DNA from: Pseudoscleropodium purum
Taxonomy: Eukaryota > Streptophyta > Bryopsida > Hypnales > Brachytheciaceae
Length of the DNA: 64,000 bases
Assembly (NCBI GenBank): GCA_963969395.1
Contig: OZ017805.1
Coordinates: 10,974,001-11,038,000 of the forward strand
Direction: 5' to 3'
A program made the translations under genes and the position numbers. A model generated the notes under the pieces. It was not told the DNA's origin. It worked only from the letters and a program-made list of their open reading frames with translations, and did no database searches. Within the stretch, counting starts at the first letter, position 1. Each line of letters begins with the position of its first letter. Shown here one piece after another: positions 1-12,650 of the stretch.

Positions 1-1570
1 TTGGGCAACCTTTAGGAAGTTTCAAAAACCTTAAGGCAAAACCAAATTTCAATTGCACTATTCATGGAGAGGCAAAAATTAACAACTCTACAATAATTTC
101 TACTCGCGGGAGAAATCATCTTTATAATAGGGCTTCTCGTGGATGATTGGCTACCCTGCCAATTTCTTGGCATGCTTTCACCTTAAAACCACCTCTTTGT
201 AACCTCCAATCTCTTCTTCCTTCGTCTACTCTTCAATTTGGTTGATATTTGGCAGTTACCTACAAGACTGACATAACTAATTCAAATTCTTTTCGAACAA
301 CATTCTCTAGACTATTGGACTGTTTAGCCCTAAAAATAGACCATGAAGCTTCGTCAAATTGTCACATGGGCCTCGCGGTGGTTATTTGTAGCATGAACAA
401 GATACTAGGTTTGACTAACTCTCACATCCTTACTTCACTCAAAACTCCTAATTTAACTTCACAATCTCTCAACTAAGACTTAGAAGTGCAGAAACATGTT
501 GATAAACATATTTTGTACCTTTGAGGAGACTTCTAAATTAATTGGCACGAATTGCTACCAATTTCACTCAAATATTGTAATTTATGCATAATTACATAAA
601 TATTCACTAAATGTTGCAAAACATTCACTAAAAATAAATCCTCAATTCCAAGTGTCAACTTCAGGGCTCACAGAAGCTCTCTAGTTTGCATTCCACAAGT
701 GTCTTCTTTTAATTTTGTTAAAAAATTTTAGTGCATTTCAAAGAATAACATATTGTTTAAGTTAGCATGTCTATTCTAATCATATTCACACAACTGGTTG
801 GGGTAAAAAGTGATTTGGTTGTTCATTGTGTGCTATATGTTTCTTACCATGAAAAATAAAAAAATAATCATGTACTATAACAAAAAAGGACAAACATGTA
901 CAATGGCATGTCCTTCATTCATTACTTGTACCACTACACATTTTCAAAAGAAACTAAAAAAATCTATCTACACTTTTCATTCATTGAAAGACATTCTATA
1001 AGCTAAATGTTGCCACATAGTCTTCTAAGGGTCTAAAGAAGCAAATAGATGTGCATGTCATTTCCATGTTTGGATATGCTTCTTTCATGTTCTAACAAAC
1101 AACAACTATATGTGCCGTGATATATTCTTTGTAAGCTACAAGTACGTCATCTAATACTCATTTATAATAAGTACACCCCTTTTTGTTAAACGCACATTGT
1201 AACATATATATTGCATTCAACTATAATAGTCATATACAATAGCTGTTCTAATACAAAAACATTAGGGATTAACATGATTTTGAACATGCTTTTTTTCTAG
1301 TACTCCCCTCCAAATTCAACAAAAGCAACATTTGTAGGGACAATGACTCTCTCAAGATGTACTATAGAAAAGTCACAAAACAAAAGTTAATTTCAGATAT
1401 ATAAATCATCTCAAATGAAGCTACAGTGCTGCTATATTTTATCAATTGTTTCTTTGCAATTTGTTTTTTTGAATCTGCAAGTTAAACTTGATTTGAACTA
1501 TATTGCAATGCTTCATACCTGATTTATATTTTTATCTTAGGAATTTAAGAAAGTAGCCTATGTAAATTTT
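1..1570. other. AT-rich intergenic sequence, no gene seen
   Basis: The stretch is AT-rich with short, unconvincing open frames (the longest about 75 codons, starting at a TTG). I see no conserved motif, splice-paired exons, terminal repeats or RNA gene. It is probably old decayed repeat or plain intergenic DNA. Confidence 0.5.
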
Positions 1571-1573
1571 TCT

Positions 1574-2553
1574 ATGATTGATGTCAACATGAGCTTCAAA
1601 ATGTCTAAAAAGAAAGACAAAGAAGAGAAGCTAAAGTTGACAAATGAGTTGAAGTTGATTACCATACAAGAGGATATGTATAAGCTGTGGAGCAACATTA
1701 TTACAAATGTCACGCATAGAGAGCTCATAAATCCCGATACTAAAAAAAATTTCAAAGCAAAGCAAGCTTGGAATCCCGAAAGTTGCATGCTTACATGGGA
1801 GTTTTTCAAGTTTCTTAGAAATTTGAGCTATGCGGAACTCGAAAAGCTTGCCAAGTACATCTTGAACGTTTTAGATGGGAAGTATATACTCTCCTATCCT
1901 AAAATGATTATTAAGGTAATTTTGTTGGTTTTTGAAGAATATTATCCAACAAAGGACTATGTAGAGCAGTAGAAGCAAAAAAACCTCGTGTATAGAAACC
2001 TTTATAAGATTGATCCTAGCCTTGATTTGATGATTTTAATGAACAAGATCATTACAAGAAACTAAATAAAGTTCAAGGAAGATTGGTGCATAACAAAGGT
2101 GACAATAGATGTCCTCCTTGATAGACCTAGGGAATCGTACTTTTTCGGAGGCCAAGCAACAAAGGACCAAGAACAAAACTTCTACAAAGCTCTCTCCATA
2201 AGCTTTTGAGTTTTCAAGGTCTTTTTGGAGCAAAAAAAGACATTTATTAGACCTATAGTGGCAAATTACTATCATACCTATAACATTAAGGAAAATATTT
2301 TTTTGGATTGGATAATGCATGCTTACACTTTGGAAACTCTACCAAGAATAACACTTGTTATTATAGATTTTGATAATCAACCCGGGTGAGATTGACAACA
2401 AGGGCACTTCAATTGTCAACAATCCATTCTTTGTCAAAGTAATGACTTCTTTCTACAAGGCAAAGAAGCCCTTGTTAAAAGAGATTTCTTTCTGGCTCTT
2501 TATATGTGGCAATGTGAAGGAGCAAATGCAAGTCTTGAGCTTTGTGGAGTGAC
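1574..2553 (+). pseudogene. Degenerate ORF cluster, unrecognised, probably transposon-derived
   Basis: A 132-codon open frame (1574-1972) starts with a lysine-rich stretch (KKKDKEEKLKLTNELK) and continues into a mixed-charge alpha-helical protein. Protein-like sequence goes on downstream to about 2550 but is broken by stops and frame changes (for example the segment around FFGGQATKDQEQNFYKAL near 2140-2190). The composition is protein-like rather than random AT-rich sequence, which suggests a decayed coding region. I do not recognise the family and no catalytic motif is visible. The most likely source is one of the repeat families that fill this genome; a decayed host gene is possible. No start or promoter is supported. 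Confidence 0.35.
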
Positions 2554-3049
2554 ACAAAGTCTTGAGTTTGTATAATGTTCATCATGTCCTATACGAACCA
2601 AGTAAAATCAAGCACCTAGATGATCTTTCACCATTGAAGACTCCAAAGAAAGTATTTTTGATGATTTTGTAAAATACTAGCAATGCAATTCAAATTCAAA
2701 TTCCCAAGGTATTTTAGTGTTTGAAAACTGTAAGGTACTTGAAAGCAAAAGCTAGAAGTGAGCTAGAGTACTGAATCCACAATATAGAACTATGGGTGGA
2801 ATTTTATTTGTGGCTAGTCATGAATTTCTACGATACGAGCATGTCTATTTTTTCCTAATTTATGGGAGGCAAATTGACATGTGTGGCCATAGTCAGAATC
2901 TTGTTGTCATAGTAGTTTGAATTGAGCTAATCTATATTATTTAAAAAAAAATTCAATGTTAGTTCTTTTAGACCTTCTCTCAGACTTGTATATTCAACAT
3001 TAGTTGAGCTTAAGTGTATGTTTTTCTTTGTTGAATTTTGGATTGTCTC

Positions 3050-4080
3050 ATCACTTGGAGATGAATAGTGTGGATGTAAATGCGTTCAATCTAGTGGAGC
3101 TTGCTGATTGATAGAAAGACATTTGCACCAAAGTATTGAAGTTGGATGAGTTGGAATTCATAGACAATGGGTACCTATTGAAAGTCAAAAGCGTCATTCA
3201 TGCCTTATAGTTAGAATCATCCTCATCAAAGCCCAAGTTGAGGTCTAGTCAAAAATCTCCTGCAAAAAAAAAGTTTACTCTTGTCATGGAAGAAATGGAA
3301 GAAATCTCCTTGAACAAGGATGATGATGACAATGATTTCAACTTTGGAGATGAAGAAGGCTAGACAATATTGCAACACCAACCAATCATCGTTTAGGCAA
3401 TGTTCTAGGGTCCTTAATTCCTTCAATGTTTTAGATGCTAAGGATTCTTATAGCTTCATGGTGACTAAAAAAGAGAGAAAGGAGATCAATTACCAATGCC
3501 ATCAGGCAACTTGTAGAGATTCAAGAAAAGATAGTGAAATCTCTTGCAAAAATGCAACATCAATAGCAATAGTTGGCGCAAAAGAATATCAAGGTGGTGC
3601 TTGGATTGATAAGGGTTGAGTAGGCAAAAGATCAACTCCAAAACATGGCGATGTACAAAAGTATGCAGAGTTGGATGGAGAAGAAGTCATAAATGAATAT
3701 GGAGTTCATGCAAAACATATTCAATAATTGATATACCTTGCCCATTCCCTCATTTCCCCTCAATGGATCATCACCGTCGTTGCAAATAGAAGACATACCA
3801 TGTGACTCCAACAACAACACTACATTTAGCCATCGAGCAAGAGGATTTGAAGCTCGATTTCTACTTGTTAAGGCATAGATTCCACCCCCTTCCTCCAACA
3901 AAAGAGCTTTTTGCAAATCCTTTTCTGTTGGCTAAGCTTCAAGTGCTAGCATCTAATGGGCCTCTAGGCAAATAGGTGGCTTCGACATTGGTTCCAATCG
4001 AAGAGATGAAGTTAGATTAGGCACAACCTAAATGTAGTTTCTTTCGAGGTGGAACTCGGAAGTGATTCCTTTCATACTAG
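3050..4080 (+). pseudogene. Further decayed coding-like sequence, unrecognised
   Basis: Protein-like plus-strand stretches occur in several frames, including a KSPAKKKFTLVMEEMEEI-type basic then acidic run near 3245-3310 and a serine/proline-rich run near 3730-3900, separated by stops. This may continue the remnant at 1574-2553, because strand and style are the same and no terminal repeat separates them. No family is assigned. The open frame on the opposite strand at 3632-3916 is probably a shadow. Confidence 0.25.
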
Positions 4081-4366
4081 GGATCTAATAGTAGATTGTA
4101 TCGAATGACCACTTGCTCTTTTTTTATAGTTTCAACTCAATTGAAGCTTATCTATGCAATAGAGTTATAATTGTAGCCTTTGTAAATACAACTTTTTTTT
4201 TAAGACAAAGTACCATTTTTTATTAGTGTCAACTATGGACTTCATAGATTTCATTCTAAATTTTGTATTTCAAAACTCATTTCATGAGCATGTAATATAT
4301 GATTTTTTCATGGACAATTATTTCCTCATTCTTCATTGGCAGGCTTTGTGCATCTTGAAAATTTGC

Positions 4367-4369
4367 TTG
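4367..4369. repeat. Left TTG target-site duplication of the CACTA element
   Basis: TTG directly abuts the CAGTACTAG terminus and is matched by TTG at 26655-26657. Three bases is the normal CACTA duplication length. A chance match is 1 in 64, so it adds to the terminal-repeat match but proves little alone. Confidence 0.5.
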
Positions 4370-5057
4370 CAGTACTAGGAAAACAGTAACCAAATTAACA
4401 AAATATGAACACTTTTTTGTTAATTTGGGCACCCTATCTTCTGTTTTAACAATATCAACAAGTTTCTGTGAAGTTAAATTAATGTAGACAATTTTTTGTG
4501 TTAATTCTGGCACTGTACTTACTATACATTATGAAGATAATATTATATGTTTACATATCATGTATGCATGCATACACATTCAATTTCTATTAGAATCTTT
4601 TTTCAAACTTCTCTTACTTTCTAGTTTATTTGAATTAAATTTTTCTTCTTTTCCTTCATTTCAATACACATTCTCCAATTCCTTTAACTATAATTGCCAT
4701 TTGAAATGTGCATTGTTCTTGCATTTACAGCAAGTAGTCCATCGCAAACTTTTTTTGCACGTCAAAAAAACCTTTTTTGGCATATCAACAACAACATCCA
4801 TTCCATCATACTATGGCACTTTTTATCTACAACATTAAATCATGTTGCACATCTTGTAAAATGAAAAGATTTCAATAATAACTCAATGCATTTAATCAGA
4901 ATATCAACTTTCCTTTATCAATTGCAATGCCATATCGTAACCTTCACTTGCACATTCATTAATGGTCAATACACATGGTTATCTTCCTACCTCTTCCGAA
5001 TTTCTTTTCCCTTCTTCCTGAAGAAGAAATTGTATTCTTGTAAGCAATCTATGAACT

Positions 5058-5363
5058 CAGGGTTGACAGGACGTCCGGACGCGGACGCTGTGTCCGCAGC
5101 GTCCGCTGACATTCGCGGTCCCGGCGGACGCAGGGTCCGCCTGTCCCCCGTCCGCCCCGTCCGTCCGTCCGCTCGATTACGGCCGTCCGATCGACGCGCG
5201 GACTGATCTGGTCTGCACGATCTGAGCGTCCACCTCGGGCGGTCAGGCCGTCCGCCCTGTCCGTCCGCTTTCCGACGGCGGTTGGGACGCTGCGTCCACT
5301 AGCGTCTGGACGTCCGGAAAACGGACGCTATTTTGGAACGGACGTTGAGATTCATCAACCCTG
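5058..5363. mobile_element. Non-autonomous hAT element, very GC-rich (306 bp)
   Basis: The element begins CAGGGTTGA and ends TCAACCCTG (perfect 9-bp terminal inverted repeats of hAT type) and is flanked by identical 8-bp duplications TATGAACT at 5050-5057 and 5364-5371. The inside is packed with GTCCG/CGGAC motifs in both orientations and is far richer in GC than its surroundings. Such clustered short motifs are typical of hAT subterminal regions that bind transposase. It encodes nothing recognisable; the open frame crossing it is a by-product of high GC. It lies inside the large CACTA element, so it inserted later. Confidence 0.9.
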
Positions 5364-6600
5364 TATGAACTACTATCTCACTGTCAATATTGCCTTCAAA
5401 TTGTACTTCCTTCTTTTTTTCAGTTCATTTCTCTACATGATTTGCATCTCTATAATATTAGAGAAGTAAAACATAATTTGTAACCTACTACTCAATCTCT
5501 AAGAACAAGCAAAAAAATTTGAATTAGCCAATGATAGATTAACTTTCCCAATACAAACTTATATAACCAACGTACTATACTCTTAGATTAGACAATACCA
5601 AACTCTTGTTTGTAATTGAACATTTGACTTTCGTTGGTTTAGGATAGGCACTAATCAAAACTTTCTCTAATATTCACCTATTCTTCATTTCACACTTCAC
5701 TAAGCTTTACATTCCATTGAATATTCATTACAAGAACTATATTCTACATTCTTTTATATTTAAAGAATCTTCTTTAAGACTTAGCACCTCTAACCATATC
5801 AATGAATTATGAGACTTTTGCACACAATATCATTTTCATTACAGTTTATTTAACTTCATCGTCCTTTACTGCATATATGTACACTAAATGCTATGTCTCA
5901 ATTACCGAAATTATATTAGACATTTTTAACTTAGAAGATTAAAATGCAAAACAAAAAAAACCCATCTGCATTATCCATGTCTCACTTCCTACAAACTATA
6001 ATTCACATTTCTTCAGCAGAATTTGAAGAAGCTAAAGCACATACTCAGCCATGTTATATTACTTTCACTATTTTTTAAAAGAAAATTCATGCCTCCAAAT
6101 CTTACTTCCAACAATACTTCCATTTCTGCATGCTTGTTTAGCCGACAAGTTGTTTTCTAATTTGATACATCTTACTACTAATACACACTAAATTTAACCT
6201 TTCCCCTTTTTTATAGTGCATTCATCAAATTGTATTGCTCTACATGCCTATTCACTCCTCCTAGTCATAACAATTACTTTGCACAAAATTAACCTTCACT
6301 CCAATTAAAGAAATAAAAATTACCAAACAATCTTACTCTTTCAACTTCCTTAATTTCCATACTTAAACAATCTGAACTATACACCACATTCAAAAGGAAT
6401 TCAGTTCACTTTCTTCCACTATGTTTAAAAACTTGAACTAGTTGCACTCCATTGTCTTCTTCCATGAATGTCGGTTTTCCCTTTTCAAGAATATGAAATA
6501 TAACATACACTTCCTCGAAACTTATAATGGAACCATAGCATCTACAATTTCCACAGTTGGCACATACATTTTCAGAATAGAGTTTTACCTCCTCCATCCA
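5364..6600. other. Non-coding 3' part of the CACTA element, pyrimidine-rich on this strand
   Basis: The sequence is AT-rich with C clearly more frequent than G on the plus strand and with many ATTCC/TTCAC-like words. No gene or RNA is visible. It lies downstream of the transposase remnant in the direction of its transcription, so it is best read as 3' non-coding and subterminal CACTA sequence. Confidence 0.45.
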
Positions 6601-6603
6601 CTA

Positions 6604-7115
6604 CTAAAATCTTTCAATCTTCTTTTGAAGATTCTCTAGGTCTCTATCGAATAACATGGCATTTGGATCTAAAAATTCATTCAATACTTCATTCACATGA
6701 ATGTCTTTTCTTCCATGAGGATGACGTGTATTCACCTCAAGCATCTTGGCTGGTACTTGAAGACCTTCAAAATCAACATCTCTCCCCATAGTAAACAATT
6801 TTAAGTCCTCTTCTTCTTCTCCTTCATTACTGATTCTATGTCCCCTCATTTCCATTTGTAATACTACTTTCCAACTTGGTTCATCTTCATCCTCTGAAAA
6901 AAAATTGTCGATAGTAAATTGGAAAAGCAAAAGATTCATATCCAAATGGAACAAGTTCTCCAAAATTGGCTATAGTGGAATCCCATTAATCTTTTTTCAC
7001 CATTGCATTTTTGCCCCTATAGTTTGCCTTTACCCATTTACAAATTAAAAGCACTATGCAGTGCCTTCCATAGTTCAATTCTACTATCACCACAATCTGG
7101 CCAATGTACTCTAAT
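6604..7115 (-). pseudogene. CACTA transposase C-terminal region (DUF4216 remnant)
   Basis: Read on the minus strand, about 7115-6920 encodes a GQIVVIVELNYGR ... IVLLICKWV ... ANFGELVPFGYESFAFP segment. After a frameshift it continues with EDEDEPSWKVVLQMEMRG. The order (hydrophobic strand with ELNYG, then a CKWV block, then an acidic stretch before PSW.VVL) is that of DUF4216, usually found after TNP2 and DUF4218 in CACTA transposases. An acidic tail follows (NEGEEEEDLKLF, about 6840-6790) and the frame stops at 6604. It is one frame change and several stops away from function. It is cut off from the rest of the transposase by the 3.5-kb repeat at 7870-11440. Confidence 0.6.
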
Positions 7116-7221
7116 TTTGCATTCACTAAATTCTCATCTCATCTTCCCGCACAGTAAGGTTGTTGAAATACTACAGCGATTCCTGGGTCACATGTACTTC
7201 TAATACTCTCTTTAGCACTCT

Positions 7222-7497
7222 TCACTCAAAAGTGGTATTGATAAGCATATATGCTTCTAAATTTCCTTGCTTAAAGAAATGATAATTTGCTTGAGGCTTG
7301 CACATCTTTGGATACATCCAATCCATCCTACAATGCTTTTGGAACATTTGATTGAAGCTACTTTGAAAATTTTGGAATTTCTTCCATCCCTGTAGGAAAT
7401 GGCGTACCTCTTCTTCCATATCAGTGAGGATATCTCCTCCTAAATTCAACTCGCTCACGTGTCCTCTCCTGATAGACAGTCTCATCTTCTGCACCAT
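7222..7497 (-). pseudogene. CACTA transposase fragment upstream of DUF4216
   Basis: A 91-codon minus-strand open frame in the same frame as the 6963-6604 segment. It is acidic then basic and rich in Phe/Gln/Met (for example DILTDMEEEVRHFLQGWKKF). Its position just before the DUF4216 remnant suggests it is the linker part of the same transposase, but I do not recognise a domain in it and it could equally be unrelated decayed sequence. Confidence 0.3.
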
Positions 7498-8559
7498 ATC
7501 AGATAGTTTTATATGTCAATTTACAATTTATTGGAAAAAACAAGGATTAAGGAAGTCAATCCCAATTAACTTCATATGATAAAATACATTAGAAAACTTA
7601 AAACCTTTTACATTTGATAAAAAAGACAACAACCTCTTTCCTTCATTCCACCTTAGATACTTCTATGTTACAAATTGACAATTACAATCCCATATCCATA
7701 CAATGGTTTTCAAAGAAAAAAGTGACATGTTAACATTTTTACATCATAAACAAAACACTACTATTTTAAAATACATTCTAAGCAATTATGATCTGATGCT
7801 AGTACAATTTTGCCCTTTACAAATGTCCACTTAATATTTAATTAGTTATACTACATTCCAATCATTTGGGATCAATTCATCAAACTCCCTATGGGAATAT
7901 GGAAACTCAAACCGGATGGAATTAGTCTAGAATAACGTTAGGTAGACTTATTATTTTTATTTTTTTTGATAACTCATCGAGATTTTCCCTACACTAAGAC
8001 TATGGTAGAAATAATTAGTTTTCGGATTGCTACAATCATTACTAGTGTTACAGAAACGGATCCGATATGGGATTTGGGAAAGTACCGGATTTCTAAAACC
8101 TTCGTTCTAGGCTTCCAGTCTAGGAAACTAGGATACTATTAAGGGAATGGTCTTCTATCCATTCTCCATCGAGAATTGTTGGCCGCACGCCAAGTACTTA
8201 AATCCACTACCAGTTCTCTTTTTCTTCCTTTCTGCTTGCTGAACCTTGTGAATTATATAGCTGAGAAAGAGAGTGGTGAGTTAGCCACTAGGATTGAAAG
8301 AGGATGAAAAGGTCGGGGCTGTAAGCACCAGATTAGGTTGTCGACTATCAGTGATTCATGGAAGTGGCTAACAATCCAGCTATGTAAAAGTCTAGGGTTA
8401 CAACCTGGATGATTTGTCTAGCTATTCCTTCCGAACCGGCCCACCGAGCGCAGTTAGAGGAGGACTTCATGTGTATTGGGTGTATTGGGTTGTTAGATAG
8501 GCCGTGAAGTATGAAGAACGAGGAGATGATCCAAGAACTCATTTACGAAGTTTCGAACT

Positions 8560-10440
8560 AGTACGAGTTGACGGTGAGAGGTCGACCCGTAGCTTGGACA
8601 AAAGACATTTGGACAAATGTCTATTTGTTTAAAAAAAACGGACTCAAACTAGCCGAAAGAGCGGATGAATACGTAGGCGGAAAGTTCTGGAGTCAGGCCC
8701 ACTCAAAAGAGGGTTTTGCTATTAGTGATTGCAAAAACGAGAGGCATAGACAGGTACTAGACTTCCTCATTTCGATCTTGTATCCTGAAAAGCCTATCCA
8801 AGTTATAGTGACAATGGCTAGCACCATTTTAAGGGCTTTAGAGGACCGCATTGTCTATTGGAGAAGAGTGATTTAGAGGATAGTGGACAAACTGGTAGAT
8901 CATGTGGGTTGGGCAAAACACAGCCCTATCATCCCGTATCTGTTCCACCTCTATTACCACAAGGAGGTTTTGAATGCCAAGGAAACGATTTAGTACAACA
9001 ACGGAGTCAAGATCCTGAAATATGGCCTAATGAATGAATTGGAAAAAGAGGAGAAAGAATCCAAAGAAGAACAACTAGAAGAAGAAGAAACAATGGAATG
9101 GAAACAAAAGAAGTACATGGATCCGGCTATACAAGAGAAGGCACCAATGTCAAATAGAAAGGAGCTGATTTCAGATCTAGAACATCCTACAGACTTAGAC
9201 TTTTTTGAAGCCGGAATCTAACAAATGCAACAGGCCAAATAAATGTATGACGACCTTGAAGATCACGTGCTCCTTATGATGGGTGAGTCCAAGGTGGAGT
9301 CAGACCAGATTTTGCAAGAAATCTGGAAACATCTAGATTCAAAAGAGTTTCGACAGAAGGAGGAACATATCCGAAAGTTGGAGGAGGAAAATGATAGCCT
9401 CAAGTTCTAACTGGAGTGGACGGAAGAGGAGTTGAACGCGGTGAAACAGAAGGAGTTGCAGACTCTTCGACTTGTCTACGACCTCAAGGAACTTATCATG
9501 GTTCCGAAACATATTGGGATCCAAACTAACTTCTACACCACTTGGTTGGAAAATGAAAGGCACATGATCAAATCAAAGATGGTAAAGATCTTGGTCAACT
9601 TCAAAGCGTAGATGGAGATTGTTTTGAGGGACATGTGTAAGTTGTTGGGATATCTGGATTTGAAATGGGCCATTGACTTAAAAAGGTTTCCGAAAGTCCC
9701 CAAGAGCATATTCCAAGATACTATAATTTGACAAACTCTAATCCAGCAGGCTTCTAGTGATCCGATTCAACCACAATTGGGAGGGTTGAAGTCTATCCTC
9801 TCTCCATCAAATAGTCAAGCGTGGACTCTAATAGGACTAGTGGTACTTGAGTCGAAGAAAGAGGCAAATGAAAAGTCTGTTTTAATAGAGCAAGGAATTC
9901 TGTCCCAATTCTCCCACCACCTAGGAAAATCATGGCTAGAAAGTTCATGGTACCCGGATTGACTATTCGCAGCAACCTCAAGGCATGGATTGGAGTAATG
10001 ATGAATCCGACCTCATCTCATCCGCAAGATTTCTTGCATATGTAGTAGTCGACACCAAAGTGGAATTGTGCTGAGATTGAGCTAAGTGTGTCATCGCAAG
10101 CCAAAAATCTGAAGATTTAGGAGATCGAGGAGTCGGAAGAAGAGGTGTTGAAGTCCAGATTCCAGGAAGAGAAGGAATTTAAAGACTCACCTCTGGAAGT
10201 TCCATGTAAGCCTCAAACTTGGTCGTCATTGAAAAATACACTAGTAAAGGCTTCGATAAAGACTTTAAACAACCAAAGCGAGAATAGCACGAAGAAGGCA
10301 CGGTGGGGTAAATAGATAGCTGGTAGGTAGTTGGATAGGATTTTTATTTTGGAACGAGATTTCCAAGCATGGACCCGGGTTCCAGATTTTATGAGTTCCA
10401 GATTTGTAGGGAGAGTTGGGTTGTAAATGTTCTACATATC
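8560..10440 (+). pseudogene. Degenerate ORF of repeat copy A (acidic, coiled-coil protein, family unknown)
   Basis: Reading from VRGRPVAWTKDIWTNVYLF (about 8574), the protein has a globular N-terminal part (ERADEYVGGKFWSQAHSKEG; DFLISILYPEKPIQVIVTMA; HVGWAKHSPIIPYLFHLY), a Glu/Lys-rich stretch (about 9033-9120), then a probable coiled coil (QKEEHIRKLEEENDSLKF ... LEWTEEELNAVKQKELQ, about 9350-9460), then a Ser/Lys-rich tail. Gag-like roles are possible from this layout, but no zinc knuckle, protease or reverse transcriptase is visible, so I do not assign one. Stops interrupt it at about 8560, 8875, 8992, 9219, 9239, 9407, 9609 and 9729. Copy B still has sense codons at some of these positions. 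Confidence 0.55.
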
Positions 10441-11129
10441 TTGGGGTGTTCACTAGTTGGTTATCTTGATTTTGTGGTTGCCTTTTTGGCTTTTTAGACA
10501 TTGACTTTGGTTTTGGTTTTGGTTTTTAAGGGCGGGAAAGTTTGTTGCCTTCTCATTCTATCCTAGCGATTATTCTATTGTATTTCATCCCCTTTTTTAA
10601 TTTGAGCCACTTGGTGGACATTTTGGCTTCGACTTTGTATCCAGATTGTGTTGGTTTTTGGCTTGGAGTATTGAGATGAAAGAAGAACGGGTGAAGAGGA
10701 ATCCAGATTTCGGATAACTAGATTAGATTAATGGAGTCGTATTGTAATAGAGTTAGACTCATGATGAAGGAGTTGCGCGTAGTGCCTTTGAACTACCGGA
10801 ACAGTAATCCGATTATAGTAAAGAGTGGTGTGAGTGCAGATTCAAAATTGGAAACAATTTTGTGCGGAGATTAGTGACCGTCAATGAAAACTTCCACTCA
10901 CCGGAAGGTCTGCCAACTTTGGAATCCGTCTTACATCTAGAAAGATTATCCCCTTGTCAGTTCCAAATGCCTGAGGGTCTATCGCTATAGTAAGGAGGAG
11001 TGAATGCAGTCCCAAGTAACCTGCATTCCAAATTGGCTATCCAAAACTTTGTGAGGATCCAAATCTTCTTTCCTTGTTGCAACACCTTGATTGCTTCGGT
11101 GTTTGTTTGTTTTTGCCTGTGTAGTAAAT

Positions 11130-11360
11130 AGACTAGAGTGATGAAGTCCCCACCCTTTGAAAGATCAATAGCGGACCCTCTGATGATAAAATAGAGGAAT
11201 TGAAAACTAGTGTATTGAGAGAGGTAACCGGAAATTGGGCAAAGCTAGATCCGGATTGGAATCTAAATAGTAGTTGATTCCAGAGAAAGAGCAAAAGAGA
11301 GTAGTTAGAAGAGGAGAAAACAATCATCTGGATACTAAAGTTTAGGAGAACATCTGGAAT
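11130..11360 (+). pseudogene. Possible last coding segment of repeat copy A
   Basis: A stretch beginning near PPFERSIADPLMIK (about 11150) is preserved at protein level in both copies of the 3.5-kb repeat (copy B: PLKRSIADPLMVK on the minus strand near 16900), which argues that it was once coding, perhaps a separate exon after the gap at 10440-11130. Both copies are now interrupted by stops. Confidence 0.3.
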
Positions 11361-11439
11361 TCCCTAGGACAATAATCCGTATCATCTTACCTCATTTTTG
11401 TGTGTAAAGATACTTATGCCTAGACTACGTATATAACAC

Positions 11440-12650
11440 TCCCCAATGATATGAAGTGGTCTTCCTAGTACACAACACAAAACTTACATGAACATATACT
11501 TCCTCTCTTCAACTCCCACAATAATTTTTGTGCAAAGGTCGAATTAAAAAAATGTCAACCAAATTATTCTCTTCTGGTTTTTTTCAAAGACTGTGCTCCT
11601 GGCTCACTTTTCATTACACGTTAAATTTCTTTACTTTTAACACAATCATTTGAAAAAAAATTCTTATTCCATACCAATACTACTTGACATTAATTTTTCC
11701 CTCTTCAAACTAGAATTCAGTTTATTTTCTAAGAAAATAAATATAAGTAATATTACTATTCTCTTTTCTATAATAATTGCCAAGATAATCTATTGACGGC
11801 ATCAAGGATTACTACCTTCCATTTGCTTCTCCCTCTACCTTCTTTCTCATTATACATTTGAAATAATAATATTTGCATTTCTATTTCAAAATACTAGTAA
11901 CAATCCAATAAATCATTTGATGGAAGAATGCTTCCACCCACATGCCAATAATAGGCTGACCAAGGAGTAACATAAATATGAAAATACAATAACTGCTTTG
12001 CATCCAAAAAACTATAACAACAATGTCATTACCTAATTATTGTACTAGCTAAGCAATGCAAAATTGAATCCACTATTGCATGACAGTTTCAATTTTATAT
12101 CATGCATACAACTTTTATTTTATAAAAAATCAAGCATTAGTCATTTACACAATTGCAAGTAAACTTCCACTATGGAATGGATACAAAAACTTATTTCTCT
12201 CTCATGTTCTATTTCTCAAATTCCCTATTTCATTATTATAAATAAAAAAATGGAATTCAACTACATAGTAGTAAGACATGCCACTACAATGATTGCTTAT
12301 ACTGAAACTCCATTGCATGTCAGAATTCCATTCCATTCAACTTATCCTCTTCAACTAAGATAAATTAACATTAGAACTATAATACATACCACCCTCTATA
12401 TATATACATTGACATGTGTAGCTACCTGCTAATTAGAATAACCTCAAGGTAAACATAAATAAAAAGAATCCATTTCTAAAATTCAAGTGGCTTCCAGAGC
12501 ACTTACTCACAATAAGACTCTATGTGGGCAACATTGTCCAGTACTAAGTCATGCATTACACTCCTCATTGTTCCTGTCAATAACTTTGGCTTTCCCTTCC
12601 CCTTCCCCTCCAATATGTCATCCACCATTGTTGGTTCTTCTTTGTCATCT
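11440..12650. other. CACTA-internal sequence between repeat copy A and DUF4218
   Basis: AT-rich, pyrimidine-skewed sequence. The part at 12490-12650 on the minus strand looks like the weakly coding tail after DUF4218 (for example an EEPTMVDDILEGKGK-like string), broken by stops. The remainder shows no gene, RNA or repeat I can name. Confidence 0.35.

Larger units (their letters stand above)
7870..11440 (+). mobile_element. 3.5-kb repeat, copy A (unclassified element)
   Basis: The whole stretch matches the reverse complement of 16620-20190, with diverged but easily aligned sequence throughout. Copy A reads, in order, a leader with TAGTCTAGAATAA near 7925, the block around CTTCTATCCATTCTCC near 8150, a degenerate coding region at 8560-10440, and an end with AAAGATACTTATGCCTAGACTA near 11410. 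No long terminal repeats are visible between its two ends, and I found no convincing target duplication, so its class is unknown. It splits the CACTA transposase between DUF4218 and DUF4216, so it inserted after the CACTA element. Confidence 0.7.

Noticed and set aside
4886..5206. 106-codon plus-strand ORF with an Arg/Pro/Asp-rich end
   Set aside because: Its second half lies inside the GC-rich hAT element, and the first half is AT-rich intergenic sequence. No coding signal runs through both.
7870..11440. LTR retrotransposon call for the 3.5-kb repeats
   Set aside because: I compared the two ends of each copy and found no long direct repeats, and no polymerase or integrase region is present.
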